A stretch of DNA of 9,706 bases, taken from positions 1 through 9,706 of the forward strand of contig SKJK01000302.1 in NCBI GenBank assembly GCA_007121995.1, given 5' to 3'. Both the position numbers and the translations under genes were made by a program. The notes beneath the pieces were generated by a model. That model was not told the origin of the DNA. It was given only the letters and a program-made list of their open reading frames with translations, and did no database searches. The DNA is from Desulfobulbaceae bacterium. Its GTDB lineage: Bacteria > Desulfobacterota > Desulfobulbia > Desulfobulbales > Desulfobulbaceae. Of this stretch, positions 6,998 to 9,706 are shown one piece after another (position 1 is the first letter of the stretch; every line of letters begins with the position of its first letter).

Positions 6998-8018
6998 GCT
7001 GTTGCCTTTTTTTGAAGATGATACAGAAAAAGGGGCCACCCAGCAGTGCGGTGAGCACGCCGATGGGCACTTCCACCGGCAGGATCGCCCGGGTCAGGGT
7101 ATCGGCAAAGAGCAGCAGCAGGCCGCCGCTGAAAAAGGACAGCGGTACCAGCAGGCGGTTGTCCGGGCCGACCAGATGGCGCAGCATATGGGGAACGATG
7201 AGACCGACGAAGCCGATGATGCCGGATACGGAGACTGCCAGGGCGGTCATCAGGGTACAGGTCACCAGGAGTATGGTCCGCAGGCGAATGGTATGCACTC
7301 CCAGAGTTGTGGCGGCCCGATCGCCAGTGGCCATGATATTGAGGTCGCGGGCGTAGCAAAAAGCCACCAGGATGCCGAACAGGGCTGCAGGGCTCAACAG
7401 AAAGATGTTCTGCCAGGAAGCTCCGGAAAGGCTGCCCATGAGCCAGAATATGATGATGCCCACCTGCTCGTCGGCGAGGAATTTGAGAAATCCTATGGCC
7501 GCCGACAGAATGGCGGCAACAATAACCCCGGCCAGAATCAGGCTGGTGGAGGAGAGACTGCGGTCTCCGGCGGCAAGGTAGAGCACCACGGCCAGGGTGC
7601 CGACACCACCGGCAAAGGCGAAGATCGGCACGGAGACAGCTGGCGGCAGTGCCAGGCCGAAAATTTGCAGGACGATAACCAGGGAGGCGCCAAAGGCCGC
7701 TCCGGTGGAGATACCCAGGGTATACGAGTCGGCCAGGGGGTTGAGCAGGATGGCCTGGAACACGGCACCGCTGACCCCGAGCATGCCGCCGACCAGAGCC
7801 GCCGCCAGGATGCGGGGCAGGCGGACATCGGTCACCACGGTGACAGCGATGGGATCGATGCCCGCCGGCAATGGCTGCGGGGTGAGACTTGCCAGGATGA
7901 TGGCAATGACCTCGGCGATCGGGATACGGAGAAAACCCATGGTGGCCGACAAGGCAATCCCCGCCGCCAGGGCGGCCGCCAGCAGAGGGATAGCTGCTTT
8001 CCCGCGTCCGGTTGGCAT
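6978..8018 (-). CDS. ABC transporter permease, FecCD/BtuC family
   Basis: Inner-membrane subunit of an importer for a metal chelate or corrinoid. The 346-residue product is strongly hydrophobic, with a first segment at about 10-28 and many further membrane spans, in line with the 10-helix BtuC/FecCD fold. Family motifs present: RLPRILAAALVGGMLGVSGA (67-86), NPLADSYTLGISTGAAFGA (93-111), FWLMGSLSGASW (191-202), SGIIGFVGLIVPHMLRHLVG (265-284) followed by PDNR, and VPIGVLTALLGGPFF (317-331). Length is standard (about 330-350). The ATG at 8018-8016 shares one base with the cbiK TAA (TAATG), suggesting coupling. As only one permease gene is present, the transporter is probably a homodimer of this subunit with two ATPases. 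Confidence 0.93.
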   Translation of the reverse strand: MPTGRGKAAIPLLAAALAAGIALSATMGFLRIPIAEVIAIILASLTPQPLPAGIDPIAVTVVTDVRLPRILAAALVGGMLGVSGAVFQAILLNPLADSYTLGISTGAAFGASLVIVLQIFGLALPPAVSVPIFAFAGGVGTLAVVLYLAAGDRSLSSTSLILAGVIVAAILSAAIGFLKFLADEQVGIIIFWLMGSLSGASWQNIFLLSPAALFGILVAFCYARDLNIMATGDRAATTLGVHTIRLRTILLVTCTLMTALAVSVSGIIGFVGLIVPHMLRHLVGPDNRLLVPLSFFSGGLLLLFADTLTRAILPVEVPIGVLTALLGGPFFCIIFKKRQQHGKSDF

Positions 8019-8920
8019 TAGCGCAGATCCATACCGGCATCGGCGGCCGCATCAGCGATATGATTGACAAAGATGCGGGCAATAGCCGGTTGTTCCCCCA
8101 GACCGGTGAGCACCGGGAGCACCTCGATGCCATCCCTGATCAGAATGGATTTCCACGAATCCTCTTCCGGGCCGGCGAGGTCGTTGCGGGCGTGGTCACC
8201 GGCTACGACGAGAAAAGGCTTGAGCACAACTCGTCGCAGGTTATGCAGGTGGAGATCTTCGCGTATTTCATCCAGGGAGGGAAAGCCCTCCACCGTGCCG
8301 ATCAGCGTCCGGACATCGGGATAGAGCTGTCGCATCCGGACGGCGAATTCCAGGTACAGGCCGCCGGCAGGAAAATAATGGTTGCCGTGACCCATATAGA
8401 CCAGGGCTGCATCGTGACGGCGGGCAAGGGCGGCATCGTCGGCCAGGGCCCGGGCCGCAGCGAGAATGTCGTCACCATAGGTGTGTTTGAGGCTGTAGGC
8501 GCCGAGCAGCGGTCGGCCAAGGGCGATGGTTTTGAATGGCTGCCAGCGTGGTTTCATGGTCCGGATGGAGTTAAGACCATTAACATAGGATCTGAGATCG
8601 TGAAACTCTTCGGCTGGAACAATGTGGGTGGGTTGCACGACCAGGGTATCGTATCCCTGGTCCTGCAGGTTGGCAATGGCTGCCAGGGGGCCCTGGACCT
8701 GCAAAATCTCTGCGGGGATGTCGGAATGGGCCGCCTGGTAAGCTGGATCGGCGGCACGACGGGCCCAGATGCGTCGGATCTGGTTGGAGGTAAATGCGAT
8801 CCGCACCGGCGTCTCCGGAAAGGCCTTTGCAACCGCGTCTTTGATGGCGAGCAAAGCCTTCAGAGCTGCCTCCACTGTGGTTCCGAACATGGCGAGAACA
8901 ATTGCCTGCGTCTGTTGCAT
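8018..8920 (-). CDS. cbiK: Sirohydrochlorin cobaltochelatase CbiK
   Basis: Class II (ATP-independent) chelatase inserting Co2+ into sirohydrochlorin, the committed early step of the anaerobic pathway. The 300-residue product opens with QAIVLAMFGTTVEAALKALL (6-25). It contains VVQPTHIVPAEEFHDL (94-109), VYMGHGNHYFP (174-184), GTVEGFPSL (208-216) and LKPFLVVAGDHARNDLAG (233-250). His178 (GHG) and His243 (GDHARND) match the two metal-binding histidines of the CbiK family, with Glu211 as a possible third ligand. No signal peptide is present, so it is cytoplasmic, unlike the periplasmic CbiK form of Desulfovibrio. It is about 35 residues longer than the Salmonella enzyme. The ATG at 8920 is preferred over one at 8965 because AGGAG stands 6 bases before it and homology begins there. 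It is the first gene of the riboswitch-controlled operon. Confidence 0.95.
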   Translation of the reverse strand: MQQTQAIVLAMFGTTVEAALKALLAIKDAVAKAFPETPVRIAFTSNQIRRIWARRAADPAYQAAHSDIPAEILQVQGPLAAIANLQDQGYDTLVVQPTHIVPAEEFHDLRSYVNGLNSIRTMKPRWQPFKTIALGRPLLGAYSLKHTYGDDILAAARALADDAALARRHDAALVYMGHGNHYFPAGGLYLEFAVRMRQLYPDVRTLIGTVEGFPSLDEIREDLHLHNLRRVVLKPFLVVAGDHARNDLAGPEEDSWKSILIRDGIEVLPVLTGLGEQPAIARIFVNHIADAAADAGMDLR

Positions 8921-8926
8921 CGTGTA

Positions 8927-8931
8927 CTCCT
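8927..8931 (-). promoter_or_regulatory. Ribosome binding site of cbiK
   Basis: AGGAG on the minus strand, 6 bases upstream of the ATG at 8920. It is the best Shine-Dalgarno sequence in the window and decides the cbiK start against the in-frame ATG at 8965. Confidence 0.85.
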
Positions 8932-9122
8932 GGGCGTCTTCGGCAAACGGTTCAATAGTACCCATCCGGAAACGGTTCTCTTTCTCTGACGCTTTGTTGC
9001 GCTGTCAAGTGTACTTCCTGGAAGAGTCACTCTATGCAGGTGGTTCCATTCGCCGAAGCACCATGATACAGAAAAAAATCTCGTTGCGGGATGGATCGTC
9101 AATAGCCGCCGGGGGCCCGGCC
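8932..9122 (-). other. Untranslated leader between terminator and cbiK
   Basis: About 190 bases without a supported gene. In it are a short GC palindrome (GCCGG-GCCC-CCGGC, 9122-9109 region) right after the terminator T-run, and a 9-base direct repeat, GAACCGTTT on the minus strand, at 8978-8970 and 8953-8945 (25 bases apart). A TTGACA hexamer near 9006 lacks a recognisable -10 partner. Only readthrough transcripts would include this stretch. Confidence 0.6.
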
Positions 9123-9162
9123 AAAAAAAAAATCCCGGACCGTTGTCATCATGGTCCAGGAT
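9123..9162 (-). terminator. Intrinsic terminator, expression platform of the cobalamin riboswitch
   Basis: On the minus strand ATCCTGGACC (9162-9153) pairs with GGTCCGGGAT (9141-9132) over 10 positions with one U-G pair and an 11-base loop, and is followed directly by nine T residues (9131-9123). It lies 62 bases after the riboswitch and ahead of cbiK, so it acts as a leader attenuator, not as the end of a gene. An upstream TCCAG (9183-9179) can pair with CTGGA (9159-9155) in the terminator's 5' arm, which offers a possible antiterminator. Confidence 0.9.
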
Positions 9163-9224
9163 GTCCCTTTTTGTACCGCTGGAGTCCGTGTCCCTACCTT
9201 GCATGCCGGCAAGATCAGGGTGCT

Positions 9225-9388
9225 GTTCAGGCAGGTCTTCTGACTTCCGGATCAGTCTCTTTCCGCGCCTTCCCACCTCGAGGTCGAAGCAGTGGCGATT
9301 GTGCGGAATTTGTCCCCGGGTACAGCGGTGGGCCCGTTCCGGAATTGAACCGGATTCCCTTTTCATCCGTTGATACGGACACCTGAAC
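9225..9388 (-). ncRNA. Cobalamin riboswitch
   Basis: The aptamer, read on the minus strand, has the class hallmarks in order. P1 is formed by GTTCAGG (9388-9382) with CCTGAAC (9231-9225). Then come GAAAAGGGAATCCGG (9364-9350), GGAACGGGCCCACCGCTGT (about 9342-9324), the invariant GCCACTG (9296-9290), GGTGGGAAGGCGCGGAAAG (about 9278-9260) and the B12 box AGTCAGAAGACCTGCC (9245-9230). Known behaviour of the class is to bind adenosyl- or other cobalamins and reduce expression. Here a strong terminator follows, so control is probably by premature termination before cbiK. Confidence 0.97.
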
Positions 9389-9401
9389 GTCGATGGTCCA
9401 C

Positions 9402-9430
9402 ATGGTACCTGTCGTTTTTGGTGAAGTCAA
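9402..9430 (-). promoter_or_regulatory. Sigma70-type promoter of the cob operon
   Basis: TTGACT (9430-9425) and TACCAT (9407-9402) on the minus strand are separated by exactly 17 bases. They match the -35 and -10 consensus at 5/6 and 4/6 positions. Transcription would start at about 9395, just before the riboswitch P1 strand at 9388, which supports the call. No operator was recognised around it. Confidence 0.65.
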
Positions 9431-9501
9431 GCCGTGAATAACCGACCTGCCCGAAAAAGCCCCCTCGTTGCATTTTCTTTGTATTTATCTTCTGTTCAAT
9501 T

Positions 9502-9706
9502 TCACAGGTCACCACCAATGGTCACTCGCTGATTATCCAGGTCGACAAGTGGCGGCAGCAGGGTCCTGACCATATCAGCGGTCCATTGAGAGGCTCCGGA
9601 GAGGGGCACTACCTGTATCTGGTTCAGTCCCCTGGCAATTTCTTCATAACTCTTGCCCTTGCGGCGCAGATGCAGGATCGAGGCAGACAATTGCTCTTGG
9701 CTGAAA
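9502..9706 (-). CDS. C-terminal end of a protein with a helix-turn-helix-like tail (partial)
   Basis: The reading frame enters the window from the right edge and ends with TGA at 9504-9502, giving about 67 residues. No ATG is present, so the true start lies outside. The pattern ILHLRRKGKSYEEIARGLN (6-24 of the visible part from the TTG at 9690), then a glycine-containing turn, then WTADMVRTLLPPL, resembles the helix-turn-helix segment found near the C-terminus of serine-recombinase-type proteins and in some small regulators (R-x-G-x-S-Y-x-x-I-A-x-x-L-N ... W-x-x-x-x-V-x-x-L). This is pattern resemblance only. The gene runs in the same direction as the cob operon but is separated by a promoter, so it is probably a different transcription unit. 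No clear terminator follows it. Confidence 0.6.
   Translation of the reverse strand, partial: FSQEQLSASILHLRRKGKSYEEIARGLNQIQVVPLSGASQWTADMVRTLLPPLVDLDNQRVTIGGDL

Noticed and set aside
6610..8133. 507-codon minus-strand frame overlapping cbiK, permease and ATPase
   Set aside because: It is a shifted frame of three genes with clear motifs; its translation is Pro/Arg/His-rich and resembles nothing.
8921..8965. Upstream in-frame ATG of cbiK at 8965
   Set aside because: It adds 15 residues without family character, and AGGAG is placed exactly for the ATG at 8920.
6996..8989. Plus-strand open frames of more than 300 codons opposite the permease and cbiK
   Set aside because: The translations are low-complexity and rich in Gly, Gln and Asp, without recognisable domains; they mirror the strong minus-strand genes.
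8985..9010. Internal promoter based on TTGACA upstream of cbiK
   Set aside because: No -10-like hexamer is found at 16-18 bases spacing.

Overview
The window is one minus-strand operon for the anaerobic (early cobalt insertion) branch of cobalamin biosynthesis, together with its control region. In transcription order, from high to low coordinates, it holds: the 3' end of an unrelated upstream gene with a helix-turn-helix-like tail (9706-9502); a sigma70-type promoter (about 9430-9402); a cobalamin riboswitch (9388-9225); a strong intrinsic terminator serving as expression platform (9162-9123); a 200-base spacer; cbiK (8920-8018); a FecCD/BtuC-type permease; an ABC ATPase; a periplasmic binding protein; cbiA; a 217-base gap dense in inverted repeats; and then cbiC, cbiD, a cbiE-cbiT fusion and cbiL, which ends 4 bases from the window edge. 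Most junctions overlap by 1 to 20 bases or have gaps of 5 to 16 bases. The cbiA-cbiC junction is the only large break.

The organism looks like a GC-rich Gram-negative anaerobe. A periplasmic binding protein with a cleavable signal peptide, the CbiK-type class II chelatase, the CbiD/CbiET/CbiC set and the FecBCD-like transporter inside the cob operon together suggest a sulfate-reducing or related Desulfobacterota (deltaproteobacterial) lineage. This placement is inference; no rRNA or other phylogenetic marker is present.

How the genes work together: the ABC transporter would bring in cobalt, a chelated metal or a corrinoid. CbiK inserts Co2+ into sirohydrochlorin. CbiL methylates C20, CbiD methylates C1, CbiT methylates C15 with decarboxylation, CbiE methylates C5, CbiC moves the C11 methyl to C12, and CbiA amidates the a and c side chains of cobyrinate. 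CbiF, CbiG, CbiH and CbiJ are needed but absent from the window. They may lie beyond the left edge, where an ATG sits at bases 3-1. High cobalamin is expected to shut the operon off at the leader terminator.

The best candidate for something undescribed is the cbiA-cbiC intergenic region (3670-3894). It contains a 15-bp stem whose only two imperfections are G-U pairs in the operon-sense RNA, followed by several overlapping, mutually exclusive hairpins and a possible pseudoknot. It also carries a partial copy of the end of cbiA. It could be an internal RNA regulator of cbiCDETL or a small palindromic mobile element.
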